DNA of 40,893 nucleotides from Euryarchaeota archaeon RBG_19FT_COMBO_56_21 (lineage in GTDB: Archaea; Thermoplasmatota; Thermoplasmata; UBA10834). The stretch spans positions 1 to 40,893 of the forward strand of contig MGWC01000031.1 in NCBI GenBank assembly GCA_001800815.1, written 5' to 3'. Below the pieces are notes generated by a model. It ran no database searches, was not told the DNA's origin, and worked only from the letters and a program-made list of their open reading frames with translations. Shown in pieces: positions 1 to 8,087 of this stretch. The translations under genes and the position numbers were made by a program. Every line of letters starts with the position of its first letter. Positions within the stretch are counted from its first letter, which is position 1.

Positions 1-121
1 CAGAGGGAATCACAGGTTCAGGCATCTGTTCAATCATTGGATCATCCTTTCCTCCCTTTTCTCCAAGAATAGGTGGTGCCCTATAAGTTCTTTCTTCAGC
101 CTCCCAAACTGGGGATTTCAA
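1..121 (-). CDS. Possible partial CDS running off the left edge (unknown)
   Basis: On the minus strand a frame stays open from about position 190 to the window edge. The conceptual product after the TTG at 121 reads LKSPVWEAEERTYRAPPI and continues with charged and proline-rich residues. The composition looks protein-like, but no ATG lies upstream; an in-frame ATG is at 37-35. An in-frame TGA at 193-191 limits the 5' extension. The family is not recognised. It could be the N-terminus of a gene lying left of the window, or a degraded fragment. Confidence 0.25.
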   Translation of the reverse strand, partial: MKSPVWEAEERTYRAPPILGEKGGKDDPMIEQMPEPVIPS

Positions 122-370
122 TACTATCTGGCCTCGTTCTCCACGGCCTAGACATTTGGTGATTCGATTTCTATCTTCTTGTTCAGCGCTTCACCTTCGC
201 TTGACAATCAGGATTCGGATGATGTTCTCGATGTTCGGGATACAGAAGGACTTGCCAACATGACAAGGCGGCCTGCGACGACTTACGGAGGGCGTGGAAG
301 GAGCCCCATGCTCATAGCGTGACAAAGCTTGTCCTGCCTCCGAATTGAGAAATAGCCAGACACAGAAAAG

Positions 371-473
371 TGCTCCCGCCGGGATTTGAACCCGGGTATC
401 GAGCTTTCACCGGCCTGCCGCGGACAGCGGCCACGAGAGGCTCGAATGATTGGCCGGACTACACTACGGGAGC
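371..473 (-). tRNA. tRNA-Glu (CTC) with a 28-nt intron
   Basis: The reverse complement folds as a tRNA. The acceptor stem is GCTCCCG/CGGGAGC with discriminator A, the T arm is CCGGG-TTCAAAT-CCCGG, and the anticodon stem is CGAGC/GCTCG. The anticodon loop is interrupted by 28 nt (406-433) between positions 37 and 38. Removing it gives the loop CTCTCGA, anticodon CTC. 3' CCA is not encoded, and a TTTT run follows the gene. A TATA-like element lies about 30 bp upstream. The intron position is the canonical archaeal one, expected to be cut by the splicing endonuclease at a bulge-helix-bulge. Confidence 0.93.
406..433 (-). other. tRNA-Glu intron (37/38 position)
   Basis: This 28-nt insertion lies between base 37 (G434) and base 38 (A405) of the tRNA-Glu anticodon loop. 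It is GC-rich and can pair internally, consistent with a bulge-helix-bulge substrate. Boundaries are inferred from restoring a 7-nt loop. Confidence 0.8.
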
Positions 474-501
474 CTGGTGGATTCCTCCAAAAGGATGGCC
501 T

Positions 502-510
502 TACATAAAG
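502..510 (-). promoter_or_regulatory. TATA-like box of tRNA-Glu
   Basis: The minus strand reads CTTTATGTAA about 29-37 bp upstream of the tRNA 5' end (473). This is the spacing expected for an archaeal TATA box. Confidence 0.5.
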
Positions 511-583
511 TTTTGGGACTGCTTCCCTGGGAACAAAGTACTTGCCAGTTGCACGCCATGGCCTTGTGCCAGAGGGTGATAAG

Positions 584-1459
584 ATGAGGAGATTGAGTTC
601 AAAGAAGGTCATATACATGTTCTCGCCCGAAAACAAGCCAGCATACGCGGTCGAGAATGGCGAGCGGGTATTGATCGAGACGAGGGATTGCTTCTCGGGG
701 AAAGCGAGGACTGCCAAGGATCTCTTCGAGGACATAGCCATGGGCAACGTGAACCCCGCGACCGGACCAATCGAGGTCAATGGGCTATCAGCGGGCGAAA
801 CGTTATGCGTCTCGATAGAGAAGATCAAGTTCGGCAAGACGGGAGTCATGATGTGCTCTCCGAATTTGGGAATCCTCAGCGAGGACGTGCGCAAATCTCG
901 AACGAAGATCATTCCGATCAAGGGCGGAAAGGCTCTTTTCTCTCCTGATATCGAGGTGGGACTCAACCCTCACATCGGCGTGATGGGCGTATCGCCCCTG
1001 AAAGATGAGGTCCCGGTCTTCTACCCAGGCGATTTCGGAGGGAACCTTGACACCGTCGAGGCCAGGGAAGGCTCTAAAGTCTATTTGCCAACATACCACG
1101 ACGGTGCCATGGTATCTGTCGGCGATGTCCACGCTGCCATGGGAGACGGTGAGGTTTGCGGGACAGGGATCGAGGTAGCCGCTGAGGTAACTGTTAGGTT
1201 GTCCAAGAACGACGATGTAGAACTCAAGAGGCCGATGATTGAGACGCCCACCGAGTGGATAGCCTACGCTGCGGCTAAAACTCTTGACAAGGCAGCCAAA
1301 ATGGCCACCTCAGATCTAGTGCGGTTCATATCCAACAGACAGGGCATCGATTTCGAGGAGGCGTACATGTTGGCCAGCGCTGCTGCCAACCTGAGGGTAT
1401 CTCAGGTAGTGGACCCCTTGATGGCGGCCAGGATGTCGATATCGAAGAAGTATCTCTGA
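584..1459 (+). CDS. Acetamidase/formamidase family protein
   Basis: The 291-residue product resembles the FmdA/AmdA family, cytosolic metal-dependent hydrolases that release ammonia from formamide or acetamide. Family-like stretches include the N-terminal SPENKPAY, the NPATGPIEV region, the HIGVMGVSP motif and GDVHAAMGDGEVCGTGIE, which carries the conserved His/Asp/Glu set. The ATG at 584 is chosen because GGTGAT (575-580) lies 3 nt upstream as a ribosome binding site; an upstream TTG frame exists but lacks one. It is divergent from tRNA-Glu and convergent with nadE (3 bp between stops). The family is fairly certain; the substrate is not known. Confidence 0.85.
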   Translation: MRRLSSKKVIYMFSPENKPAYAVENGERVLIETRDCFSGKARTAKDLFEDIAMGNVNPATGPIEVNGLSAGETLCVSIEKIKFGKTGVMMCSPNLGILSEDVRKSRTKIIPIKGGKALFSPDIEVGLNPHIGVMGVSPLKDEVPVFYPGDFGGNLDTVEAREGSKVYLPTYHDGAMVSVGDVHAAMGDGEVCGTGIEVAAEVTVRLSKNDDVELKRPMIETPTEWIAYAAAKTLDKAAKMATSDLVRFISNRQGIDFEEAYMLASAAANLRVSQVVDPLMAARMSISKKYL

Positions 1460-1462
1460 GTC

Positions 1463-2281
1463 TCAGATGTCCTCGTCGCCTTCTCGCCAGTCTAAACCAG
1501 GTGTCCGAAAACCTATTTTGGCGACTGGCGGGAACTTGCGCTTGTGCGAGGTAAGGCGAACCATTCTTGCTATCCTCGAGACTTCCTTCACGGAAGTCTC
1601 CGCGCGTTCCGCGATCTTCTTCTCGCCAAGGCCTAGCTCAATGCCAAGCAAAATCGCATCGAGGCGCTCGTATGTGATGCCCATCTCCCCCTCATCCGTC
1701 TGGCCCTTCCAGAGTCCTGCCGATGGTGCCTTCTTGATGACTGGTGCCGGTATGCCCATCTTCTTTGCGAGTTCTCGCACTTCGGTCTTGTAGATATCTC
1801 CTATGGGCTCCAGGTCGGCGGCTCCGTCCCCGAACTTGGTGAAGTATCCGAATAGCATCTCGCTCTTGTTGCTCGTCCCGACCACCAACCGCCTCTCGCT
1901 GTTCGCGATGTGGTAGAGCACGGCCATCCTGCACCTCGCCTTGATGTTCGCGAGGGACTTCTTGTCGATCTTGCCATTGATCGCCTTCTTGTAGGCATCT
2001 ATCGGACCGGTGATGTCGACGACCTTGAACTTCACGCCCTCGAGCTTGCAGAGTAGCTTCGAGTCCTTGAGGTCATCTCTCGGCGAGTCCTTCTCAGGCA
2101 TCAGCAGCGCAAGGACTCTGTCCTTGCCGACGGCCTTCGCACATAGTCTTAGGCACACTGAGGAGTCGAGCCCCCCGCTCACTCCCAGGACGAACCCCTT
2201 GGCGCCTATCTTCCTTAGCTTCTCGGCTAGGAACTTCTCGATGACCTGCTCGGTCCCGTCCTTCAGCTTTGGAAGGATCAT
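1463..2281 (-). CDS. nadE: NH3-dependent NAD+ synthetase
   Basis: NadE makes NAD+ from deamido-NAD+, ATP and ammonia as the last step of NAD biosynthesis. The 272-residue protein has the PP-loop SGGLDSS at residues 35-41, then a KARCRMAVLYHIAN region, and GTSNKSE followed by GYFTKFGDGAADLEPIGDIYKT, the canonical NadE core. There is no N-terminal glutaminase domain, so ammonia must come from elsewhere; a nitrilase-superfamily amidase is divergently encoded 98 bp away. A TATA-like GATATATC lies about 26 bp before the ATG with no Shine-Dalgarno sequence, suggesting a leaderless mRNA. Confidence 0.95.
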   Translation of the reverse strand: MILPKLKDGTEQVIEKFLAEKLRKIGAKGFVLGVSGGLDSSVCLRLCAKAVGKDRVLALLMPEKDSPRDDLKDSKLLCKLEGVKFKVVDITGPIDAYKKAINGKIDKKSLANIKARCRMAVLYHIANSERRLVVGTSNKSEMLFGYFTKFGDGAADLEPIGDIYKTEVRELAKKMGIPAPVIKKAPSAGLWKGQTDEGEMGITYERLDAILLGIELGLGEKKIAERAETSVKEVSRIARMVRLTSHKRKFPPVAKIGFRTPGLDWREGDEDI

Positions 2282-2303
2282 CGTGCTGGAATGCCCCCAT
2301 CTG

Positions 2304-2311
2304 GATATATC
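2304..2311 (-). promoter_or_regulatory. TATA-like box of nadE (leaderless start)
   Basis: GATATATC is centred about 26 bp upstream of the nadE ATG. This places transcription start at or very near the start codon. Confidence 0.5.
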
Positions 2312-2379
2312 GCTTATGGTAATGGTAGTTCATCGTATCGGGGTAACTCTAATCTATCCGCAGGGCCTACCAATCTACG

Positions 2380-3210
2380 ATGAGCAGACTATGGGTCACG
2401 CTCGCTCAGGTAACCTGTCAGCTCCACGACAAGCAAGGCAACCTAAAGAGGATGAAGGAGGTAGTTCGCAAGACCAAGGGCAAGATAGTCATCTTCCCAG
2501 AGCTGAACCTCACAGGATACCTGCCTCGTGACGATCTGTTCGCCCAGGCGGAGACGATAGTGGGCCCCTCGATCAAGAGCGTCTTGCGTCTGGCTAAGGA
2601 GACTAGGAAGGATGTTGTCTTCGGGGCGCCGATGAGGGATGAACGGGTCCCCGGGCTAGTCTACAACTCCTGTCTCTTGGCGACTGGCGAGGGCCGCCTG
2701 TACCGGTACGACAAGATGTACCTCCCGACCTTCGGTCCTTTCGAGGAGAGAGTGTTCTTCGCAGAAGGCAGCGGCGCAGTCGTCGGTGACGGAAAACACG
2801 CGAAGATAGGGCTCACGGTCTGCTACGACATGTTCTTCCCCGAGCTGGCGAAGCTCGAAACTCTCATGGGTGCACAGTTGCTGGTCAACATCTCCGCAGC
2901 TCCTACCACTTCGAGACCGTTCTTCGGAAAGGTCATACCAGGTCGGGCAGTGGAGAACGCAATCTACGTTGCATACTGCAACCTCGTGGGGGTCCATGGG
3001 AGCCTTGTGTTCGCCGGAGGGAGCACGCTCCATGACCCTAGGGGCGAGGAACTCGCCCGAGGTAAGGACCTTGAAGAGGACATCGTCGAGGTGGAAATCG
3101 ACTTGTCAGATATCGAGGTGGCCCGCCGGTTCAGACCGACCGTGCGAGACACGCGGGCAGAGCTACTGGACGAGATTAGTGTTGTGCTCCGAAAGGGTGG
3201 AAAGAGCTGA
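2380..3210 (+). CDS. Carbon-nitrogen hydrolase (nitrilase superfamily amidase)
   Basis: The 276-residue product is a nitrilase-superfamily hydrolase with the full Glu-Lys-Cys triad: E41 in FPELNLTGY, K112 in YDKMYLP and C148 in VCYDMFFPEL. Such enzymes hydrolyse amides or carbamoyl groups in the cytosol. It is divergent from nadE, which lacks its own glutaminase domain. Because the glutaminase domain of Gln-dependent NAD synthetases belongs to this same superfamily, it may act as a detached ammonia donor for NadE; this is inference from context only. An omega-amidase or N-carbamoyl hydrolase role is the alternative. Confidence 0.88.
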   Translation: MSRLWVTLAQVTCQLHDKQGNLKRMKEVVRKTKGKIVIFPELNLTGYLPRDDLFAQAETIVGPSIKSVLRLAKETRKDVVFGAPMRDERVPGLVYNSCLLATGEGRLYRYDKMYLPTFGPFEERVFFAEGSGAVVGDGKHAKIGLTVCYDMFFPELAKLETLMGAQLLVNISAAPTTSRPFFGKVIPGRAVENAIYVAYCNLVGVHGSLVFAGGSTLHDPRGEELARGKDLEEDIVEVEIDLSDIEVARRFRPTVRDTRAELLDEISVVLRKGGKS

Positions 3211-3257
3211 GCATTGTATCTGGCCATGGCACCGTGGATGTAGTTCGTCGTCGGATA

Positions 3258-3267
3258 TTCTTAAATA
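3258..3267 (+). promoter_or_regulatory. TATA box of tRNA-Ser
   Basis: TTCTTAAATA lies 26-35 bp upstream of the tRNA-Ser 5' end, a good archaeal TATA spacing. Confidence 0.6.
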
Positions 3268-3292
3268 CAGACAGCATTTTGGAGGTAGCTAA

Positions 3293-3397
3293 GCTGAGGT
3301 GGCCCAGCTCGGTAAGGCGCGAGCCTGGAAGCTCCGGATAGAAGCCAGTGAGCTCGTGGCGCTATGCGCCTCGGGAGTTCAAATCTCCCCCTCAGCG
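3293..3397 (+). tRNA. tRNA-Ser (GGA) with a 20-nt intron
   Basis: The acceptor stem is GCTGAGG/CCTCAGC with discriminator G, typical of tRNA-Ser. The T arm is GGGAG-TTCAAAT-CTCCC, and a long variable arm (GGCGC-TAT-GCGCC) marks a class II tRNA. The anticodon stem is CGAGC/GCTCG (3320-3324 with 3352-3356). Removing 3331-3350 leaves the loop CTGGAAA, anticodon GGA. CCA is not encoded. The mature length of about 85 nt fits tRNA-Ser. Confidence 0.93.
3331..3350 (+). other. tRNA-Ser intron (37/38 position)
   Basis: This 20-nt insertion lies between base 37 (A3330) and base 38 (A3351) of the tRNA-Ser anticodon loop, the same site as in the tRNA-Glu gene. Boundaries are inferred from restoring a 7-nt anticodon loop. 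Confidence 0.8.
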
Positions 3398-3487
3398 CTT
3401 CATTTGCCCGAGGGGGTACGTGTATTGGGGGATGACAGCTCTCCGCCAATAGTCCCTAATAGTGTGTATCCTTTCTGACACGACTGT

Positions 3488-4165
3488 ATGGACTCCGCCG
3501 GACACGGGCCCACACGGAGGAAAGGCATCCGAAATCTGCTGACTTCGAGGCTCCTAGAGGCAGAGCTGTCCTGGATATCTAGCTTGATTCTGTTCTTCTC
3601 TACAGTCTACACTGCCCTCAACATTGACATCCTCTGGGTCGCGTTCGGTGTGACCGCCCTGACGTTGTATGTCTTGCCCGTGGTAGCGAACAGGGACCCT
3701 TTCAAGGCCCTCCCGTGGGAGATGACTCTGCTCCTTGCGGCGCCAATGCTGCTGCATATCTCTGCCGGCTCGGAGAGGTTGAATGAAAACCTGACCTGGT
3801 GGCGGGATCTTACTTCACTGGCATTCGCCTTTTCGTTGGCCACGATTGGGTTTTTGCTCACGGTAGAGTTGCAGATTTTTACTGCCATCCGGATGAACCG
3901 CCCGTTCGCCATCTTCTTCGTGGTAATGTTCACGCTCGCGGTCGCCGGTTTTTGGGGAGTAGGAGAATTCATAGGTGACAAGGTCTGGAACACGGACTAC
4001 CTGGGCTCCAACTATGATGTGATGATGGACTTCGTTTGGACCCTAGTGGGCGGCGTTGTCATGGGCATTGTTTACTATCTCTATCTGAAGGCCACGCCGA
4101 AGGGGCGTCGGGAAAGGCTCGAGTTCATGCACATGTGGGAGGCAACGAATTGGAGGAAAGGCTGA
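3488..4165 (+). CDS. Integral membrane protein, first of a paralogous pair
   Basis: The 225-residue protein has about six hydrophobic segments (near residues 30-47, 50-66, 77-90, 107-128, 140-160 and 180-198). An acidic motif WGVGEFIGD precedes the fifth loop and a glycine-rich last segment reads TLVGGVVMGI. The basic C-terminus is probably cytosolic. It looks homologous to the next gene, which shares the W-x-x-x-E-F and D-x(5)-GG/AG-I/V layout. The pair resembles small DUF2238/YjdF-like membrane proteins, but I do not recognise the family firmly. No function is assigned. The next gene overlaps its 3' end, suggesting an operon. Confidence 0.7.
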   Translation: MDSAGHGPTRRKGIRNLLTSRLLEAELSWISSLILFFSTVYTALNIDILWVAFGVTALTLYVLPVVANRDPFKALPWEMTLLLAAPMLLHISAGSERLNENLTWWRDLTSLAFAFSLATIGFLLTVELQIFTAIRMNRPFAIFFVVMFTLAVAGFWGVGEFIGDKVWNTDYLGSNYDVMMDFVWTLVGGVVMGIVYYLYLKATPKGRRERLEFMHMWEATNWRKG

Positions 4166-4791
4166 AACTGCTCTCAAGGGCGATGCAGGCAGCCATGCTG
4201 GCAATAGCCCTGGCGGGCTTCCTGACCGACAATCTCACGTGGGTTCCCGCAGCGGTCGTCTCGCTGATCATAACCGAGATACCTTCCATCCTGAGAAGGG
4301 ACCTGAAGCTGGTCCTGCCAGTCGAGCTCAATTTCTGGATCGTCCTCGCGCTGTTCCTGCACGTGTTCGGTGGCGTTTCTGGCTTCTATGACAATGTCCC
4401 CGGGTGGGACCACGTAACGCACGCGCTTTCAGCATCACTCATAGCCGCGCTCGGGTTCATAGTGGTTCTTTCTATCGACAAATATGTCAAGTCGATATTT
4501 TTGCCCCGGAGATTTCTGGGGGTGTTCATCGCCATATTCACCATGGCGACTGGTGTCTTGTGGGAGCTGATGGAGTTCTCGATGGACATGTGGACTGGAA
4601 GCCATATGCAGTACACGCTCGACGACACGATGCTTGATATGCTCTTCGACGGTGTGGCGGGAATTGCCGTGGCGGCTGTGGGCGCGCACTACCTCTCCCA
4701 CACTACCCGTGACGAGTTCCTTGAGAAGATGGGTGTCGACAAGGCCAAGGATAACATCGTACGAATCGTTGACAAGCGGAGAAGCAAGTGA
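4150..4791 (+). CDS. Integral membrane protein, second of a paralogous pair
   Basis: The 213-residue product has about five to six membrane segments. A WDHVTHALSASL motif in the middle and WELMEFSMD further on resemble the conserved Asp/His and Glu positions of DUF2238/YjdF-like proteins. The start chosen is TTG 4150, preceded 7 nt upstream by GGGAGG (4137-4142) and overlapping the previous stop by 16 nt. GTG 4135 and ATG 4183 are alternatives. It is a divergent paralogue of the gene just upstream and probably co-translated with it. The C-terminal about 30 residues are charged and likely cytosolic. Function is unknown. Confidence 0.7.
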   Translation: MEERLKLLSRAMQAAMLAIALAGFLTDNLTWVPAAVVSLIITEIPSILRRDLKLVLPVELNFWIVLALFLHVFGGVSGFYDNVPGWDHVTHALSASLIAALGFIVVLSIDKYVKSIFLPRRFLGVFIAIFTMATGVLWELMEFSMDMWTGSHMQYTLDDTMLDMLFDGVAGIAVAAVGAHYLSHTTRDEFLEKMGVDKAKDNIVRIVDKRRSK

Positions 4792-4799
4792 TTGGAGCC

Positions 4800-5411
4800 T
4801 TATTGGAGTCGATGCGACATTTTGTCCTCTGCTAGCGCGAGGTCTTCTGGGGTGTTCAGGTTCCAGAAGCTCTCGAGGTTTGGATCGAGCCCCCGCATGA
4901 TGTCCTCATCGATCATCGTAAGGTCAAGCATTGCGTATGCATCGGCCAATTTCCTAATGCCCTCCTCGACAGCCTCTTCGAAGACCGACAAACAATGCCC
5001 TCTCCTGAGAGCGCAGTGAAGCGGCTCGATGTATCCGCGGATGATGGGGATGGCCCCATCCCGTCCTTTGGCGAAGCGAGCAATCGATTCCATGACCTCG
5101 GGCCTAAGGAAAGGTGTGTCGCACGGACAGACCAATACATAGTCGCCCTTTGCTGCCGAGAGTGCAGTAATCAGGCCCTCGATGGGACCCCCATCCCTTC
5201 TGCTGTCTTCGTACACCTTGAATTCGTCTCCGAGGACTTTGGAATAGGGCCTACTCATGTCCTGAGCGACGGCAACGACTACTTCATCCGCGACTTTGTT
5301 AATCGTCTCTGCAGCATAGCTGATCAGGGGTTTGTTCCGAAGAAGGACCAGTCCTTTCTCCCGCCCCATCCTCGAACTTGTCCCTCCGGCCAGAATCGCT
5401 CCTGACAACAT
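4800..5411 (-). CDS. mobA: Molybdenum cofactor guanylyltransferase
   Basis: The 203-residue protein matches MobA, which attaches GMP to molybdopterin to give the guanine dinucleotide cofactor needed by bis-MGD enzymes. Visible motifs are the nucleotide-binding loop LAGGTSSRMGREK near residue 7, DGGPIEGL near 73, and the DTPF acidic motif of the metal site near 98. Length is normal for the family. It lies convergent with the membrane-protein pair and back to back with hypE. A user of its product, the Mo oxidoreductase at 9.7-12.3 kb, is nearby. Confidence 0.9.
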   Translation of the reverse strand: MLSGAILAGGTSSRMGREKGLVLLRNKPLISYAAETINKVADEVVVAVAQDMSRPYSKVLGDEFKVYEDSRRDGGPIEGLITALSAAKGDYVLVCPCDTPFLRPEVMESIARFAKGRDGAIPIIRGYIEPLHCALRRGHCLSVFEEAVEEGIRKLADAYAMLDLTMIDEDIMRGLDPNLESFWNLNTPEDLALAEDKMSHRLQ

Positions 5412-5490
5412 CGCGTTCCTGAAAGCCTCTAACTTGTATTGAAGCTAACTAAGTGGAGGGCTCCGCCAATAGCGACCCAGTCAGCCAAAA

Positions 5491-5500
5491 AGGTTATAAT
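5491..5500 (+). promoter_or_regulatory. TATA-like box of hypE
   Basis: AGGTTATAAT lies 36-45 bp before the hypE ATG, following an A-rich stretch resembling a BRE. A short leader of about 10-15 nt would result. Confidence 0.45.
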
Positions 5501-5535
5501 CGAACATCCTGTTCGCAACCCGTCCGAGGCAACCG

Positions 5536-6582
5536 ATGGCGAAGATAACGATGGCTCAGGGAGCTGGCGGGGAACGGATGCAGGAGTTCATCCGCGAGTT
5601 CGTCCTCAAGGAGTTTGACCACGACTTCGGGGAGATCCCTCTAGCCGCCTTGGACGACGCTGCCATTGTAGACGGGATCGCTTTCACGACGGACTCGTAC
5701 ACGGTCAAGCCTCTCTTCTTCCCAGGCGGAGACATTGGGGTTCTCTCCGTCGCGGGAACGGTGAACGATTTGGCGGTCATGGGCGCGACCCCGATCGCTC
5801 TCTCGTGCGCCATGATGATTCAGGAGGGGTTCTCGGGAGATGACCTCCACAAGATCATGAAGAGCATCAGCGCGACGGCGGAGAAGGCAAAGGTGAAGAT
5901 AGTCACCGGGGATACGAAGGTCGTCGAGAAGAGCGCGATTGATGGTCTTTTCATCAACACGAGCGGGATCGGGAAGAGGTCGGTGCACCTGGACCACAAC
6001 ATCCGCGAGGTCAGGAGATACAGGAAGTTCAAGTGGGACTGGCCGAACGATTCCTCGGTGGGTGATGGTGATGTACTGATCGCATCAGGGCCGATGGGGA
6101 ACCACGGCGTAGCGATACTGTCATTCAGGGAAGGATATGGCTTCGAGACGACCGTCAAGAGCGACGCAGCGCCGCTGAATCATCTTATTGCAGCTGGTTT
6201 GAAGGTCGGCGGTATCACAGCAATGAAGGACCCGACAAGAGGCGGATTGTCGAACCTGCTGAACGAATGGGCGGACAAGTCTGGGATAGGCATCATCGTC
6301 AGGGAGGAGGACATTCCGATTGACGACCCGGTTCTTGCGGCTTGTGAGATGCTAGGCATCGATCCGCTGGAAGTCGGGAATGAGGGCAAGGTAATCATGG
6401 CAGTGGCTCCAGAGAGAGCAGATGGAGTTCTCAAGGCCGTCAGAACTAGGCCGGAGGGCGCAAAGGCGCGGATTATTGGCCATGCTACTAAGGCAATTCG
6501 AGGCGTCATGATGGAGACACACACTGGCGGCAAGAGGGTTATCGAGCCACCGGTCGGGGATCCAGTGCCGAGAATATGCTAG
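5536..6582 (+). CDS. hypE: Hydrogenase maturation factor HypE
   Basis: HypE dehydrates the carbamoyl group received from HypF to a thiocyanate on its C-terminal Cys and donates cyanide to the Fe of the NiFe centre. The 348-residue protein starts with the family signature MAQGAGGERM, has the metal/ATP-binding DDAAIV and GDTKVVEK regions, MKDPTRGG, and ends exactly in PRIC with Cys348 as the cyanide carrier. It stands apart from the hypDAC cluster 31 kb away but serves the same hydrogenase (MvhAG). Confidence 0.97.
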   Translation: MAKITMAQGAGGERMQEFIREFVLKEFDHDFGEIPLAALDDAAIVDGIAFTTDSYTVKPLFFPGGDIGVLSVAGTVNDLAVMGATPIALSCAMMIQEGFSGDDLHKIMKSISATAEKAKVKIVTGDTKVVEKSAIDGLFINTSGIGKRSVHLDHNIREVRRYRKFKWDWPNDSSVGDGDVLIASGPMGNHGVAILSFREGYGFETTVKSDAAPLNHLIAAGLKVGGITAMKDPTRGGLSNLLNEWADKSGIGIIVREEDIPIDDPVLAACEMLGIDPLEVGNEGKVIMAVAPERADGVLKAVRTRPEGAKARIIGHATKAIRGVMMETHTGGKRVIEPPVGDPVPRIC

Positions 6583-6717
6583 TTGGTCATTCGGGCTCCG
6601 GCCCCAGGAGACCGGATTGGATTTCAATTGCTGGCTGAAGCTGAGGAGACCAACATGAATAACGATAAGTGCGTCTGAGGCGATACTATCGTCCGGTATG
6701 CTGTTGGCGGTGGGAGC

Positions 6718-7203
6718 GTGGAGAAAGGCGCTGAAGCGATAGATGTCCTCGTGAGGAGCGGAATGAAGAACCAGGACTTCTGTCTGCTCCTCACCAGACA
6801 TGGCATTGTCCTAGTACCGGAAAAAGGCAGAAACGAAATTCATCCCGGAGCCTTTGGATACGCCTCTGTCCACATCAGGGAGCACGATCATCCTTCTGCC
6901 GATAACATCGATATGGCAGCACACAGCGAACAGAATCTCGTGATACCCTATGACAGACTCAAGAGAATCCACTTTCATCGGGGTTTCTCCAGTTGCACCA
7001 TGAGACGAGAGTACATCATACTCTTCAGCTATCTCGATGCCTCACAGAAAGAAAGGAAGCTGTCTGCGGTTCTTACGCCTCCGCCAGACCGAGTATCTGG
7101 GAATCGGCTGGACCGAATCGCAGCGAGCAAGTACGCAATGGAGGTCAAGGGGATCCTAACAGAGGCTCTTCCAGAGAGATGTGTTTTCGTCGCGGATGTA
7201 TGA
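6718..7203 (+). CDS. Hypothetical protein, possible PH-like domain
   Basis: The 161-residue product is soluble with no signal or membrane segment. It shows alternating beta-type stretches: a T-x-x-G-I-V-L-V-P segment near residue 26, an I-P-Y-D-R-L-K-R-I-H segment near 77 and a Y-I-I-L-F-S-Y segment near 100. This pattern recalls bacterial PH/GRAM-like folds, ending in an amphipathic helix, but it is only a fold-level impression. The GTG at 6718 is preceded by GGTGGGA; ATG at 6763 is an alternative. It follows hypE on the same strand after 135 bp. No function is assigned. Confidence 0.55.
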   Translation: MEKGAEAIDVLVRSGMKNQDFCLLLTRHGIVLVPEKGRNEIHPGAFGYASVHIREHDHPSADNIDMAAHSEQNLVIPYDRLKRIHFHRGFSSCTMRREYIILFSYLDASQKERKLSAVLTPPPDRVSGNRLDRIAASKYAMEVKGILTEALPERCVFVADV

Positions 7204-7248
7204 CCTGGGTCCTCTGTTCCGGCCGAGTTCCTGCTATCGCTTGGCTCT

Positions 7249-8049
7249 CTATCTGGCGCGCGGTCCGGCCACGATCCTCCGCTCGTTCGAATAGACATTC
7301 ATCCTCGACCCTCTCGCGAAGCCGACAAGGGTTATGCCGAGGTCGCGCGCAAGTCTGACCGACAGATCCGTCGGAGCCGATCTCGAGACGATGAATGGAA
7401 TCCTCGCTCTGGCGGCCTTGACGAGGAGGTCCGACGACACCCTGCCGCTCGTCATCAAGATGAGGCCGTCGGTCTTGATCCCTTTGAGGACGCACTCACC
7501 GAGTATCTTGTCAATCGCGTTGTGCCTCCCGATGTCCTCGTTGAAAGCGACGATCCCGCGGGCGTTTGCGAGTCCAGCGCTGTGAACGCCTCCTGTCTTC
7601 CTGTAGATCTTCGATCTCTCCTGGAATTCCTTCATCAGCAGCGCGACTTTGCCAGCATGCATCTTGAAACCACTTTTTGCCTTCAGACCCTTCCTGGGTT
7701 TCGGAGAGTCTATGAACGACAATCCTTTGCCGCAGCCTGTCGTGATGAACCTTCTCGCAAGGATGTTGTCGGGAATCTTCTTGCCCTCGACCGTCTCGAC
7801 CCAGACTACGCCGTCCTTGTTGTCCGCTATTATGCTCTTAACATCTTCCTTGCGCTTGATGAGCCCTTCTGCAAACAGGAATCCGACAGCCAAGTACTCG
7901 AGGTCCTTCGGGGAACAAAGCAGGGTCACTAGATCGACGTCGTTAAGGAATATTGTGACAGGAGCTTCTCTGACGACCAGATCGCGTTCCTTCACCGCTC
8001 CCGTGCTGCTGATGCGAAGGATGTCCAGGCGGCGCGTTTCGTGCTTCAT
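7249..8049 (-). CDS. fdhD: Formate dehydrogenase accessory sulfurtransferase FdhD
   Basis: FdhD sulfurates the Mo-bis-MGD cofactor before insertion into formate dehydrogenase-type enzymes. Family motifs are GFLFAEG, ITTGCGKG (catalytic-loop Cys), TGGVHSAGL, EDIGRHNAIDK and the MTSGRVSS loop. Only one Cys is present at the position where the E. coli protein has CxxC. ATG 8049 is chosen; the frame extends to TTG 8091, which would overlap the nrfD stop and also has a weak GAGGG upstream. It is last in the Mo-enzyme operon and so probably specific for that enzyme. Confidence 0.92.
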   Translation of the reverse strand: MKHETRRLDILRISSTGAVKERDLVVREAPVTIFLNDVDLVTLLCSPKDLEYLAVGFLFAEGLIKRKEDVKSIIADNKDGVVWVETVEGKKIPDNILARRFITTGCGKGLSFIDSPKPRKGLKAKSGFKMHAGKVALLMKEFQERSKIYRKTGGVHSAGLANARGIVAFNEDIGRHNAIDKILGECVLKGIKTDGLILMTSGRVSSDLLVKAARARIPFIVSRSAPTDLSVRLARDLGITLVGFARGSRMNVYSNERRIVAGPRAR

Positions 8050-8087
8050 CTCCTCACAGCCGATCGCGGGTGGCACTCCATGCTCGC

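Noticed and set aside
3441..5472. The 12-mer CTCCGCCAATAG occurring at 3441 and 5461, each before a plus-strand gene
   Set aside because: A 12-base match is expected by chance many times in 40 kb; flanks do not match.
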